From positions 1-49,565 of the forward strand of contig CACDBG010000007.1 of assembly GCA_902551155.1 (NCBI GenBank): DNA of 49,565 nucleotides. The letters are read 5' to 3'. Positions 7,458 to 16,790 of this stretch are shown here, one piece after another; within the stretch, counting starts at the first letter, position 1; each line of letters opens with the position of its first letter. Position numbers and translations under genes: made by a program. Origin of the DNA: an uncultured Verrucomicrobiota bacterium. Its GTDB lineage: Bacteria > Verrucomicrobiota > Verrucomicrobiia > Limisphaerales > UBA1100. The notes below the pieces were generated by a model. It searched no databases. It was given only the letters and a program-made list of their open reading frames with translations, and had not been told where the DNA came from.

Positions 7458-8783
7458 TCACTGAAGAGGCCATTGGAATTCAATGCGTTTTCCGTTGCGA
7501 ATGAGTGTGAGTGTGAGTTTCTGGCCACTTTTGTAGTTCAGTTTCACCAGTGCATTAAACTTATCGTGATCTATGGCTTTCAGGAATGGCTTGCCGGCCA
7601 TTGCGATAATGAAGTCATTAAGCTTCAAGCCGGCCTTTAAGGCTGCCTGCCCTTCAGTACTTCCATTATTTATCCATTGTACTTTGAGTGCATGCTGGCC
7701 CGCAGGGAGGTTCAGTTTTTTAAGTTCATTGGGTTTGGCGCTCGGCATATAAACGCGAAGGCGTGGGTGCAGGTTCCAAAGGGAGCCTCTCCACGAGATA
7801 TCAGTCTTTTTCCAGCCGACTCTTGTTCTCAGGATATGCTCGCGGCTACTGTTCCAGGGTCGAATCCGGATTTGCGTGGATGTGTTAGGTAGGTGGTGCA
7901 GGACCCATTGTATATCGGCAATTGAGAGGATTAATTGGTCGTTCATGTAGGCAATGGATTGTCCCGCCTTGAGTCCTGATGTTTCGGCCGGGCTCCCTTT
8001 GATAACTCTACTAATCTTAAGACCGTCCTTCGGGTCAATCACCAACCCGATGTTTTTGGGCAATGGATAGCGCCAGAGTTTATCATTGGTCATTTTGCCT
8101 TCCAGATGCAACTGGTGGTTTTCGGCGTCATGGATGTTATGACAGTGGATGCAATTATTGACCTGTGTTGGTTTGCGATATTGCTCTTTATTTTCTAGGC
8201 CCGGCATTTCCATGGCGGTTTTGTATGATTTGGGTTTCCCGCGCTTGCCGATCAGATATTTTTTGTAATTGGCTGCATTTGCGTGGAGCGTTAGAACCCG
8301 GCGCATGGTTTTTTCAAGAGATTCCACCGAGTTATAAGCATCTGCTCCGGCTTCAGACTGCGTTCCATAACGGCTGTAGATGGTGCCGTCTGCATTCATA
8401 AAGATGGCAGCCCAGTTGAGATCATAATCAAACTGGAAGAGCGATAGGTCCACCCCTTTCATCTCTACCTGACGCAGTGAGATAAAATGTTTCGCGGCCA
8501 GTTCGCGGATGACCTTGCTGTTTTGGGCTACTTCAGCATCAAAGGCTTTGCATTCCTTGCAGGGGACGCATCTGAAAGTTACAAAAATCGGTTTGCCAGT
8601 GCGTTTGGCTTCGGCAAAGGCTTTCTGAAAATCATTGTATATCCATTGGCTTTGGCCGCGTGCATGCGCATCATTCAGCCGGTCGATTAATGGCGGGGGG
8701 GCGGCGGAAAGGGCTAGGGTAACCAAGGCAAAGCCTGCCATAAGGGTTTTCATTAAAACACTCTTATTAATCGGGGCAAACAT
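7458..8783 (-). CDS. Exported thioredoxin-like/PDZ protein with c-type heme motif (Trx7/PDZ family)
   Basis: A 441-residue protein with a signal peptide (hydrophobic stretch about 13-27). A thioredoxin-like domain (about 45-170) has the cysteine cluster C72-V-P-C75-K-E-C78 in the CxxC position. CIHCH at 211-215 is a possible covalent heme c site. Two PDZ-like segments follow (about 245-330, LVIDPKDGLKISRVIKGSPAETSGLKAG; about 375-440, AALKAGLKLNDFI). From memory, this Trx7/PDZ architecture is known in PVC bacteria, and some relatives carry selenocysteine in the cysteine cluster; here all positions are Cys. Two starts are possible: ATG 8783 (used) or ATG 8753 with AAGAG upstream. It is the first gene of an apparent operon with the SelW-like selenoprotein 18 bases downstream, suggesting a shared thiol/selenol redox task. 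Confidence 0.82.
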   Translation of the reverse strand: MFAPINKSVLMKTLMAGFALVTLALSAAPPPLIDRLNDAHARGQSQWIYNDFQKAFAEAKRTGKPIFVTFRCVPCKECKAFDAEVAQNSKVIRELAAKHFISLRQVEMKGVDLSLFQFDYDLNWAAIFMNADGTIYSRYGTQSEAGADAYNSVESLEKTMRRVLTLHANAANYKKYLIGKRGKPKSYKTAMEMPGLENKEQYRKPTQVNNCIHCHNIHDAENHQLHLEGKMTNDKLWRYPLPKNIGLVIDPKDGLKISRVIKGSPAETSGLKAGQSIAYMNDQLILSIADIQWVLHHLPNTSTQIRIRPWNSSREHILRTRVGWKKTDISWRGSLWNLHPRLRVYMPSAKPNELKKLNLPAGQHALKVQWINNGSTEGQAALKAGLKLNDFIIAMAGKPFLKAIDHDKFNALVKLNYKSGQKLTLTLIRNGKRIEFQWPLQ

Positions 8784-8881
8784 GGTGTGAGAATAATGTC
8801 AAGTAGTCGAATTTTGGCGACTATAAATTTTTAGAAAGATTATAGTAGCGCGATTTTAGTTCAATGGCTACATTCACTCCC

Positions 8882-8935
8882 GACACCACTCTTCGCTGCC
8901 TCTTAAGGTAGCGTCACTCCAACGCAACGGGTGTC
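8882..8935 (+). promoter_or_regulatory. Nested hairpin in the flotillin upstream region
   Basis: GACACC at 8882-8887 can pair with GGTGTC at 8930-8935. Inside this, CGCTGCC (8894-8900) pairs with GGTAGCG (8907-8913) around a six-base loop. No T run follows, so it is not a simple terminator. It could be a structured 5' leader of the flotillin mRNA or a DNA operator. Confidence 0.35.
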
Positions 8936-8960
8936 CTGTGCTGTTTGTATTTTTAGATTA

Positions 8961-8992
8961 ATAGAACCTCAACCTTATATATAGAACCTCAA
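8961..8992 (+). repeat. Direct repeat (12 bp, 20-bp period) before the flotillin start
   Basis: ATAGAACCTCAA occurs at 8961-8972 and again at 8981-8992, exactly 20 bp apart (about two helical turns), and ends 15 bases before the flotillin ATG. This spacing suits a tandem protein-binding site. No Shine-Dalgarno is visible in the region. Confidence 0.6.
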
Positions 8993-9007
8993 ACCCAATT
9001 TAAAATA

Positions 9008-11233
9008 ATGATGATTCAACCAGTGATAGCCAGCACCTTACTTTTTATTGGAGCCGGTATAGTTGTAGTAGCAATATTTGCAGCATTTTTGACAATGTTT
9101 TGTCTGAGAAAAGTTAAAGCGGGTGAGGCCGGAGTGCGGACGGGTTTTGGCGGTATTAAGGTTACCAAGAGTGTTATGTTGCGGTTACCTTTCGTGCACC
9201 GGTGGGATATCATGGATATTCAGGTGAAAAAACTGGAGGTTGCCCGTAAAGGTAAGGATGGGTTGATTTGTATGGATAATATCCGTGCCGATATTGAAGT
9301 GGCTTTTTACGTTCGGGTTGGGGAAGCCGATGGTGAAATTATCAAAGTAGCGGAAATGGTTGGTTGTGACCGAGCTTCAGAGATCGATAAATTAAAGGAG
9401 CTTTTTGAGGCAAAATTTTCTGATGCGCTCAAGGCTGCTGGTAAGCAAATGGAATTTGCAAACCTCTATACTGAGAGAACAAAATTTCGAGATATGGTTG
9501 TGGATCAGATTGGCGATGATTTGAATGGTTATCTACTGGAGGATGTGGCGATCGATTACTTAGAGCAAACGGCCCGGGAGGATCATGATCCTAATAATGT
9601 TCTGGATTCACAAGGAATTGAAAAGATTAACCGTATGACCGCCTCCAAAGAGGAGGAAACTAACAAGCGGACTCAGGAGCGGGATGTGGAACTTAAAAAT
9701 CAAAACGTGCGGGCTGAAATGGAGAAGCGCGAATTGGATAAACAGAATGAGGCAGACTTGGCGGCTCAAACTCGTCAGGTAGAGGAAGCCAAAGCACTTC
9801 AATCTGCAGAGGCTCAGAAAGTGGTGCAGGGGCAACGTGAGGTATCTGAAAAGGCCGAGATTGAGGCCAACCAACATATTGAAGAACGCAAAGTGGAGCA
9901 GGATCGTGTAGTGATGAGTGCCACCTATGCAAAGGATCAGGATTTATTGCGACTGGAGCAGGAGAAGATTGAGGCAGGCGAACAGGCGACAGTGGATCGC
10001 GAGCGTCGCATTGGTTTGGCCCAACAAGAAAAAGAGGCCAGAGTTATTGAAGCGGCCTTTGGGGTAGCTGAAAGTAAGGCCGGACTGGAGGCTAAAGAAA
10101 AAGAAGTGACCGTCCAAGCCCAACAAAGAATGGATGCTGAGGCGGATATGTCGGCTGATCGTGCCAAGCGGGTAATGCTTATTGAAGCAACGGCCAACGC
10201 TGAAGCAGAGCAGAAACGTGATACCGTAGCTGCGGCAGCCGAGAAGGAAGTCCGTCAGCAAAAAGCTGAAGCAGCCCAAATTGAGGAGCGCACCAAGGCT
10301 TTGGCCGAGAAGGAAGCAGCGGATCACAATGCTGATACGATTCAGGTCACTGCGGATGCTGAGTCCAAGGCAAGTGAGAAGCGCCGCCACGCAATGGAGC
10401 AGGAGGCTGAAGGAACTGCGGCGATGCAGGCAGCTCCGGCCATGGCTGAGGCTCGTGGCGTGGAAGCGATGGCGCAGGCTAAGAAGGCTGATGCGGAAGC
10501 AGAAGAAGCTCAGGGGCTGGCCGAGGCAACGGTGTTGGCCAAACAAGGTGAAGCCTCCGGATTGGCTAAGGCTGCTGAAGGCGAGGGTGAGGCAAAGGGA
10601 ATTTCAGCCAAAGGTAAAGCCGAAGGAGCAGCTATTCAGGCAGTGAAACTGGCTGAGGCTGAAGGTACTGAAAAGATGGGTCTAGCTCAGGCCATATCGA
10701 AAACCGAGATGGCGAAGGCCATTGAGAAGTTTAATAAGGCTTCTCAAGATCACGAAGAATTTCGCCTGCAACTCGATAAGGATAAGGCGGTGGATCTGGC
10801 CGGAATCGATGTGCAGAAGGATATTGCCGAGGCGCAAGCCCGAGTGGTTGGCGAAGCGCTCAAGAGCGCGAACATCGATATTGTTGGCGGTGAAAACGAC
10901 TTCTTCGAGAAGATTGTACAGTCAGTCGCTCAAGGCAAATCGGTCGATCGATTGGTAAATAACAGTCAGGCTATTACTGATGTGAAGAATACCTTCTTCA
11001 ATGGCGACCCGGATTATTTCAAGACTCAACTCCGTGGTTGGATTGATGATCTCGGTATTTCCTCAGCGGATGTGCAGAATTTGACCACTTCAGCACTGTT
11101 GACCAAGTTGATGACCAAGGCTGATGATAGTGGTTTGAAATCCATTATCCGTCAGGCCCAAGCAGCCGTGAAGGAGACTGGGATTGGAGACATCACAGCT
11201 GGCACATTCCTGACGAGTTCTTCCAAGAAATAG
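9008..11233 (+). CDS. Flotillin-like SPFH/band-7 protein
   Basis: A 741-residue protein with an N-terminal membrane anchor (about 8-32) and an SPFH domain (about 35-210; VKAGEAGVRTGFGG, NIRADIEVAFYVRV). A very long charged, alanine/glutamate-rich coiled coil spans about 215-620, followed by a C-terminal globular part (VGGENDFFEKIVQSVAQGKSVDRL) typical of the flotillin end. Flotillins form oligomeric membrane platforms. It is considerably longer than ordinary flotillins (about 450-500), mainly in the coiled coil. The giant AAA+ ATPase begins 39 bases downstream on the same strand, separated by a strong hairpin. The family is secure; a scaffold role for the ATPase is inferred from adjacency. 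Confidence 0.9.
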   Translation: MMIQPVIASTLLFIGAGIVVVAIFAAFLTMFCLRKVKAGEAGVRTGFGGIKVTKSVMLRLPFVHRWDIMDIQVKKLEVARKGKDGLICMDNIRADIEVAFYVRVGEADGEIIKVAEMVGCDRASEIDKLKELFEAKFSDALKAAGKQMEFANLYTERTKFRDMVVDQIGDDLNGYLLEDVAIDYLEQTAREDHDPNNVLDSQGIEKINRMTASKEEETNKRTQERDVELKNQNVRAEMEKRELDKQNEADLAAQTRQVEEAKALQSAEAQKVVQGQREVSEKAEIEANQHIEERKVEQDRVVMSATYAKDQDLLRLEQEKIEAGEQATVDRERRIGLAQQEKEARVIEAAFGVAESKAGLEAKEKEVTVQAQQRMDAEADMSADRAKRVMLIEATANAEAEQKRDTVAAAAEKEVRQQKAEAAQIEERTKALAEKEAADHNADTIQVTADAESKASEKRRHAMEQEAEGTAAMQAAPAMAEARGVEAMAQAKKADAEAEEAQGLAEATVLAKQGEASGLAKAAEGEGEAKGISAKGKAEGAAIQAVKLAEAEGTEKMGLAQAISKTEMAKAIEKFNKASQDHEEFRLQLDKDKAVDLAGIDVQKDIAEAQARVVGEALKSANIDIVGGENDFFEKIVQSVAQGKSVDRLVNNSQAITDVKNTFFNGDPDYFKTQLRGWIDDLGISSADVQNLTTSALLTKLMTKADDSGLKSIIRQAQAAVKETGIGDITAGTFLTSSSKK

Positions 11234-11238
11234 TTTTT

Positions 11239-11272
11239 GCGTTCCGGCTCGGCTTGGCCGGGCCGGGAACGC
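11239..11272 (+). repeat. Strong GC-rich hairpin between flotillin and ATPase genes
   Basis: A 34-base near-perfect inverted repeat: 7 bp (GCGTTCC/GGAACGC), one bulged G, then 8 bp, around the loop TTG. It ends immediately before the probable ATG of the ATPase gene at 11273. No T run follows on either strand, so it is not a canonical terminator. A second small inverted repeat (ATGGATT, ACA, AATCCAT at 11273-11289) follows directly and encloses both candidate start codons. Confidence 0.75.
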
Positions 11273-14200
11273 ATGGATTACAAATCCATGGCGGACCCTA
11301 CTGATAGCGGATCGACTCCAGAAGGCGCACCTGCTGCGCTTCAAGGCGGAGCTTATGACCTGATCAAACAAAGGCTCAATGATCAGGGGGCACAGTTGCG
11401 TGCCAAGCTCGGCAGTCTGGATGAGAAACGTGCCTCTGTCTTTGGTTCACGCAAGCTTGAGCTAAAAAAGATGGACAGAGTGTCTACTCAGCTCTCGTGT
11501 GAGCCGCGTGACATGGTTCAGCTGGGGCATAACCGATTTCTCTTCGGTTTTAATGTAAATCTCGGGCTTAAGCAGGGTCAGTTGAGTGATGTTTTCGCTT
11601 CCTATAATTACAATGAGGAAGAGCAAAGCTTTGCTGAAAGTGATCTGGGGATGCTTGATGATCCAGATTTTAAAGACTCTTTCGATCGTCTGTTTAAAAT
11701 TAACGAGTCGGCCACCTTTCACCGGTTTGCTTTGGTTGAAAACCATCTCTTTATGGTTTTTCGGGTTGGGTCTAGTGTGGATGATATTCAAGTATTTAAG
11801 TGGCTCTACAGAGACGGGCAGTTGAGTTATGAGGATGATCGTAGTGCTCCGGAGTACCTGCAAACCTTTCCTAGTCAGTATAATTTTCAATGGAACACGC
11901 CCTCGCGCAGTGCCGTAAAGCATGGTGATAACCCTCACGTTTCCATTGAAGATCGTGTGTTTGTAGAGTGTGTGGGAGGGGATCTTACCATTAAGGTCGA
12001 GGACAACACGTCTACCGGCGACGGCATCTACGCGGAGGAAGTGGAGGATCGTAACCAGAAGGTAGACGATGCAGAGATAAAGTATGCGATTCAAGGTTCT
12101 CTGATTCTTCTAAAGGTGACCCCTTTCCGGGAGAAAGCAGCGCGCTATTTTATCTTTAATGAAAAACTTCAGGCAGTGCATCGGGTTGATTCATTGGGTC
12201 AGGCCTGCGTGCTTCTGCCAGAAGAGCACGGATTGATTTTTCCCGATGGTTACTATTTGCAGACCGGCGAGCTAAAACAGTATGAGGGGGATTTGGGTGA
12301 AATGATGCTTGAGCGCACGGTCGTTTCCCCCAATGGAGAGGATTATCTGTATGTATTTTTCAACCGTATGAACGGGCTGTATGCACTGATGCCCTACCGG
12401 TTGATTGAACAGGAAGTTACTGAGCGGATTGCTTGTAATGGTTTTTCCCTTTTTCCCAATGGAGATTTGGTCAGTTTTCGGGCGGAGGAGGAAGCCATAA
12501 AGCATCACATGATTCAACTGCGTCAGTCGCCGTTTTATCAGCCTGGTTTTGAACCGGAGAGTGGAGATCGGGATTCATTTTTGTTTCAGGTGGGCAATAA
12601 GGCAGTGGTCCGGGCGATGGCCGAATGTAATGAGGTGTTGATTCTGATTCAGAAGGAATCTCCCTATGCAGATCTTTATGCGGATATGGCGTCCAAGGCA
12701 CAGAGTGTTCCTGATACTTATACCTGGCTGGGATCTGAGGAAGGTTTTGGAGTGGCCGATATACTGAAGACGGTTGCTGAAACTGCTGAAAAGGCGATTG
12801 CCGAATTTGATAAGGTGCGGAGGTTGCGGCTTGAGGCTAAAGAAAAGACCAGCGAAATTCAAAAGAGAGCTAAGACACTTTTTAATCAGGTAGGCCGGGC
12901 TGACTTTCGATCAGTGGATGATTTTGTTGAGAACTTGGGAGGTCTGCGCCGGATGCGCGGTGAGATCATTACCCTCAAGGATGAGGTAAGGTTTATTGAT
13001 AAGGCGCAGATGGAGACGCTAGAGGCTCAAGTGAAAGAGCAAGTGGAGGAGTTGTCGCAGAAATGTGTGGCCTTTCTTTTGCAACCCGAATCACTCGATC
13101 CATACCGGGAGCGTTCAGAGGAACAGCGGGCTAAGGTCGATACGGTTACCAAAGTTTCTGAGGGTAAGGAGCTGGAAGAGGAAATTACAACGGCTGGGTC
13201 CGATCTTGAGATGTTGATCGATATTGTTCGCAGTTTGTCCATAGCTGATACAACCGAACAAACTCGGATTGTGGAGGCTATTACGGCGATTTATCAGGTA
13301 GTCAATCAGGTTAAGGAAGCGCTTAAGAATAAGATGCGAACCCTGATGACGGCTGAGGGGGCGGCACAATTCAATGCACAGATTCTCCTGTTGAGTCAGA
13401 CAGCAGTGAACTATCTGGACATGTCAGATTCGCCCGAGAAATGCGATGAGTATTTCAACAACATCCTCAACCAGTTAGAGGATTTGGGTGGTGATTTTGC
13501 AGATTTTCCAGAGTATATAGAACAACTTGACCAGAAACGTGGTGAGCTGGAAACGGCCTTCGAGCAAAAACGTTTGCAGCTGGAGGAGACGCGCAATCGT
13601 AAGGCCACCGCCCTTGTTTCTTCAGCTGATAGGATGCTCAAGAGTATTGAGCATAAGCTGGGGACCTTTGAAGATGTTAATGACATCAACGGTTACATGG
13701 CCAGTGACCGGATGATTGACTCCCTGCGCGAGCGAGTAGAGGAGTTGCAGGAACTCGATAAGGCCGGCGAGGCAGAAGGGTTGCTCTCCCAGCTAAAGAG
13801 TGTGCACGAGGAGGCGGTGAGGCAGCTCAAGGATAAGCAGGAACTGTATGTCGATGGTCAGAATGTTATCCAGTTCGGTAAGCATAAATTTGCCGTTAAC
13901 GCTCAGCCTTTGGATTTGACTATGGTGCGACGGGGGGAGGACCAGTTTCTCCACCTCACAGGTACCCAGTATTTCGACGAGGTTTCTAACGAGGATTTTC
14001 TGGCCACCCGTGAAGTTTGGAACCAGCAGGTCATTTCTGAGGATAAGGAAATATATCGAGCCGAGTATCTCGCTTATCTAATTTGGCAAAAGCTTGAGAA
14101 AGAAGGGCTGGAGCGGATGACTGAAGTGGCCGAGATGAAAGCTGAAGACCGCCTGAAATTGGTTCAGGATTTCATGGGCGATCGTTATTCAGAGGCTTAT

Positions 14201-16780
14201 ACTAAAGGTATCCATGATCAGGATGCGGGGAAAATTTTATTGGCATTACTTGACACTCAGGAGGCTCTTAAGTTAGCACGCTACTATCCGCGCTCACGGG
14301 CTTGTGCGGCAGTGTTCTGGCACAAGTTCTGCGATGCTGAAACGCAAAAGCTCATGTTGGCTCGACTTGAGGGATTTGCTGCCCGTAATGAGGTTTTCCC
14401 AGGAGACCCCACCCAGACAGATTATGTGCGGGAACTGCAGGAGATGGTTATTCAGTTTATCGAGCAGACAGGACTGTTCCCGCCAGAGGATGCTGAGCCG
14501 GCTGGGGAATATCTTTTTTATGAACATACCAACGGGCGGGACTGGGTGGTGAGTCAGGAGGCTGATAGCTTGCTTGCTGAGTTTGAGCGTCATCTGGTTA
14601 AGAAGGGTAGTGAGGCTGATTTTGCTAAAGCCCAGAAACCCCTTAAAGCTGATCCTTATAGTCACTATCAACTTGTAAGGGATTGGGTTCGTGGCTTTTT
14701 ACTGGATCGTAATGGGGCTAATAAATATCTCGAGGAAGTTGCTGCTCTGATTTTCTGTGGTCACCACCATAAACAGGCGGTCGTGAAGGCTTCAACCGAG
14801 CAGGTTATTGAGGGTATTCAGGGAGCTCATGATGCAGTGCAGGAAGGGGGCAATTATCCGTTTGATTATTTGTCTTTCCGCGAAAAACTTGGCGACTTTA
14901 CTCGCAACTCAGTTCCCCGTTTTGAACAGTATCAAGATCTGAAACAAAAGCTTATCGAGGAGGAAAAGGGACTATTGCGCTTGCATGAGTTTGAGCCACG
15001 AGTCCTCTCGTCCTTTGTTCGCAATCAATTGGTTGATGAGGTATATCTTCCGATTGTGGGCGATAATCTCGCCAAACAGATTGGTGCAGCTGGAGATGCA
15101 AAACGTACAGATTTGATGGGGCTTTTGCTTCTTATTTCACCACCGGGCTACGGTAAGACGACTCTCATGGAGTATTTGGCTAATCGGATGGGATTGATTT
15201 TCATGAAGATAAACGGTCCGGCTTTAGGGCATGAGGTGTCTTCGTTGGATCCCGAAGAGGCACCCAATGCGGGGGCGCGGGAGGAGGTCAAGAAACTCAA
15301 TCTCGCATTGGAGATGGGTGACAATGTGATGATTTACGTTGATGATATCCAACATTGTAATCCGGAGTTTCTTCAAAAATTTATCTCCCTTTGCGATGCG
15401 CAGCGCAAGATTGAAGGTGTGTGGCGTGGGCAACCCAAGACCTACGATATGCGTGGTCGACGTGTGGTGGTCGTGATGGCAGGTAATCCCTACACTGAGA
15501 GTGGTGAAAAATTCCGGATCCCGGACATGCTTTCCAACCGTGCAGATACTTATAATCTGGGCGATGACATGAAGGGTCGTGAGCAGGCCTTTGGGGGTAG
15601 CTACATTGAAAATGCGGTAACTTCAAACCAGGTTCTTCAACCTCTTGCTAAGGCTTCCCAGAAGGATATTCAGGCCTTTATTCGCATGGCCGAGACAAAG
15701 CAGCGCGAAGGAGTTGAGTTACAGGGTAATTTCTCTGCTAATGAACAAGAGGAACTGCTTACAGTACTTGAGAAATTGATAGTTCTTCGCGATGTGGTGC
15801 TAAAGGTAAATCAGCTTTATATTAAGAGCGCCGGGCAAAATGATGCTGACCGGACCGAGCCTGCCTTCAAAATGCAAGGTTCCTACCGTAACATGAATCG
15901 AATGGCAGAGAAGGTTCTGCCGATGATGAATGAGCAGGAGTTAATGGATCTTGTTCTAGATCATTACAAGGGGGAAAGCCAGACATTGACAACTGGCGCA
16001 GAAGCGAACTTTCTTAAGTTCAAGCAGATGATCGGCGTGATGAGTGAGGAAGAAGAGCAGCGTTGGGAGCACATTAAGGAAACCTTTACCCGAGGGCAGT
16101 TCTTGGGTGGTGGTGATCAGGATGATCCTGTGGGTAGAGTCGTTAAGCAAATTGGGACTCTGGAGTTCGGAATGAAATCCATCCAAGGAACCCTTAAAGA
16201 AGAGCTTTCCAAACCTCAAACTACCAGGCTCGATTTGGGTGAGATGAATGAAAGTCTGGAGGGATTGCGCCAGACTTTGGCAGAAGGTTTGGCAAGCCAG
16301 AATATCGGAAGAACTGTTGCGCAGGGTGATGAGGGTGGGGTTGTTTCCACAGGTTCCGATATGTCTGAAATCAGCGGTGCCATAGAAAAATATCTGGAGC
16401 ATTCCAGCCAGACGGCGGCCCAGTCTGATCAAAATCAAAAGATGCTAGCCGAGCGACAGCAGGCAATGATGGAGTTTATTGGGAAAAGCAATGAGCAATT
16501 GACTAATGCTCTTACTCACTCACAAGCGGCAGTTCAGGCTCAACAGTTGCAAGCAGCCCTGCAGCAGGTGGGTAATCTGTTTACCGATTATCAGAGACGC
16601 ACTCGTGATCTGCAGGAGGAACTCAAGTCTGCTCAGCCGAGTGAAGTGGTAGTAGATCTCAGTGAACAGATGACCGCCAACAGTGATGAGCTTATTCAGC
16701 AGATCTTGGATCAACTACAGGCTGCGCAGCAGGAACAGCAACAGGGGCAAACCCCTGCTCTCGAACAGCCTGAAGAATAG
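11273..16780 (+). CDS. Giant AAA+ ATPase annotated in relatives as DNA repair ATPase
   Basis: About 1835 residues from ATG 11273; a TTG at 11237 would place the hairpin in coding sequence and is less likely, and ATG 11288 is also possible. The N-terminal third (about 60-520) is a beta-rich sensor-like region, followed by long coiled coils (about 520-860). The AAA+ core lies near 1270-1480: Walker A PPGYGKTT at about 1288, Walker B MIYVDDIQH at about 1352, and a sensor-1-like VVVVMAGNPYT. A Gln-rich coiled tail ends the protein. Similar large proteins are named DNA repair ATPase in databases, but nothing here shows DNA repair. Adjacency to a flotillin, and a nearby PLD protein, suggests a membrane-tethered NTP-driven machine (inference). 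There is no signal peptide, so it is cytoplasmic. Confidence 0.8.
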   Translation: MDYKSMADPTDSGSTPEGAPAALQGGAYDLIKQRLNDQGAQLRAKLGSLDEKRASVFGSRKLELKKMDRVSTQLSCEPRDMVQLGHNRFLFGFNVNLGLKQGQLSDVFASYNYNEEEQSFAESDLGMLDDPDFKDSFDRLFKINESATFHRFALVENHLFMVFRVGSSVDDIQVFKWLYRDGQLSYEDDRSAPEYLQTFPSQYNFQWNTPSRSAVKHGDNPHVSIEDRVFVECVGGDLTIKVEDNTSTGDGIYAEEVEDRNQKVDDAEIKYAIQGSLILLKVTPFREKAARYFIFNEKLQAVHRVDSLGQACVLLPEEHGLIFPDGYYLQTGELKQYEGDLGEMMLERTVVSPNGEDYLYVFFNRMNGLYALMPYRLIEQEVTERIACNGFSLFPNGDLVSFRAEEEAIKHHMIQLRQSPFYQPGFEPESGDRDSFLFQVGNKAVVRAMAECNEVLILIQKESPYADLYADMASKAQSVPDTYTWLGSEEGFGVADILKTVAETAEKAIAEFDKVRRLRLEAKEKTSEIQKRAKTLFNQVGRADFRSVDDFVENLGGLRRMRGEIITLKDEVRFIDKAQMETLEAQVKEQVEELSQKCVAFLLQPESLDPYRERSEEQRAKVDTVTKVSEGKELEEEITTAGSDLEMLIDIVRSLSIADTTEQTRIVEAITAIYQVVNQVKEALKNKMRTLMTAEGAAQFNAQILLLSQTAVNYLDMSDSPEKCDEYFNNILNQLEDLGGDFADFPEYIEQLDQKRGELETAFEQKRLQLEETRNRKATALVSSADRMLKSIEHKLGTFEDVNDINGYMASDRMIDSLRERVEELQELDKAGEAEGLLSQLKSVHEEAVRQLKDKQELYVDGQNVIQFGKHKFAVNAQPLDLTMVRRGEDQFLHLTGTQYFDEVSNEDFLATREVWNQQVISEDKEIYRAEYLAYLIWQKLEKEGLERMTEVAEMKAEDRLKLVQDFMGDRYSEAYTKGIHDQDAGKILLALLDTQEALKLARYYPRSRACAAVFWHKFCDAETQKLMLARLEGFAARNEVFPGDPTQTDYVRELQEMVIQFIEQTGLFPPEDAEPAGEYLFYEHTNGRDWVVSQEADSLLAEFERHLVKKGSEADFAKAQKPLKADPYSHYQLVRDWVRGFLLDRNGANKYLEEVAALIFCGHHHKQAVVKASTEQVIEGIQGAHDAVQEGGNYPFDYLSFREKLGDFTRNSVPRFEQYQDLKQKLIEEEKGLLRLHEFEPRVLSSFVRNQLVDEVYLPIVGDNLAKQIGAAGDAKRTDLMGLLLLISPPGYGKTTLMEYLANRMGLIFMKINGPALGHEVSSLDPEEAPNAGAREEVKKLNLALEMGDNVMIYVDDIQHCNPEFLQKFISLCDAQRKIEGVWRGQPKTYDMRGRRVVVVMAGNPYTESGEKFRIPDMLSNRADTYNLGDDMKGREQAFGGSYIENAVTSNQVLQPLAKASQKDIQAFIRMAETKQREGVELQGNFSANEQEELLTVLEKLIVLRDVVLKVNQLYIKSAGQNDADRTEPAFKMQGSYRNMNRMAEKVLPMMNEQELMDLVLDHYKGESQTLTTGAEANFLKFKQMIGVMSEEEEQRWEHIKETFTRGQFLGGGDQDDPVGRVVKQIGTLEFGMKSIQGTLKEELSKPQTTRLDLGEMNESLEGLRQTLAEGLASQNIGRTVAQGDEGGVVSTGSDMSEISGAIEKYLEHSSQTAAQSDQNQKMLAERQQAMMEFIGKSNEQLTNALTHSQAAVQAQQLQAALQQVGNLFTDYQRRTRDLQEELKSAQPSEVVVDLSEQMTANSDELIQQILDQLQAAQQEQQQGQTPALEQPEE

Positions 16781-16790
16781 TAGCTGTGCT

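Noticed and set aside
7850-7885. A GGTCGAATCC-like string resembling a tRNA T-arm
   Set aside because: It lies within the Trx-like/PDZ coding sequence and no acceptor, D or anticodon arms surround it.
9936-10546. Long minus-strand ORFs inside the flotillin gene
   Set aside because: They are mirror images of the repetitive Ala/Glu/Lys-rich coiled coil; codon bias and the family match support only the plus-strand frame.
12575-13369. Minus-strand ORFs inside the giant ATPase gene
   Set aside because: Shadow frames of a continuous plus-strand protein; none shows a domain or a start signal.
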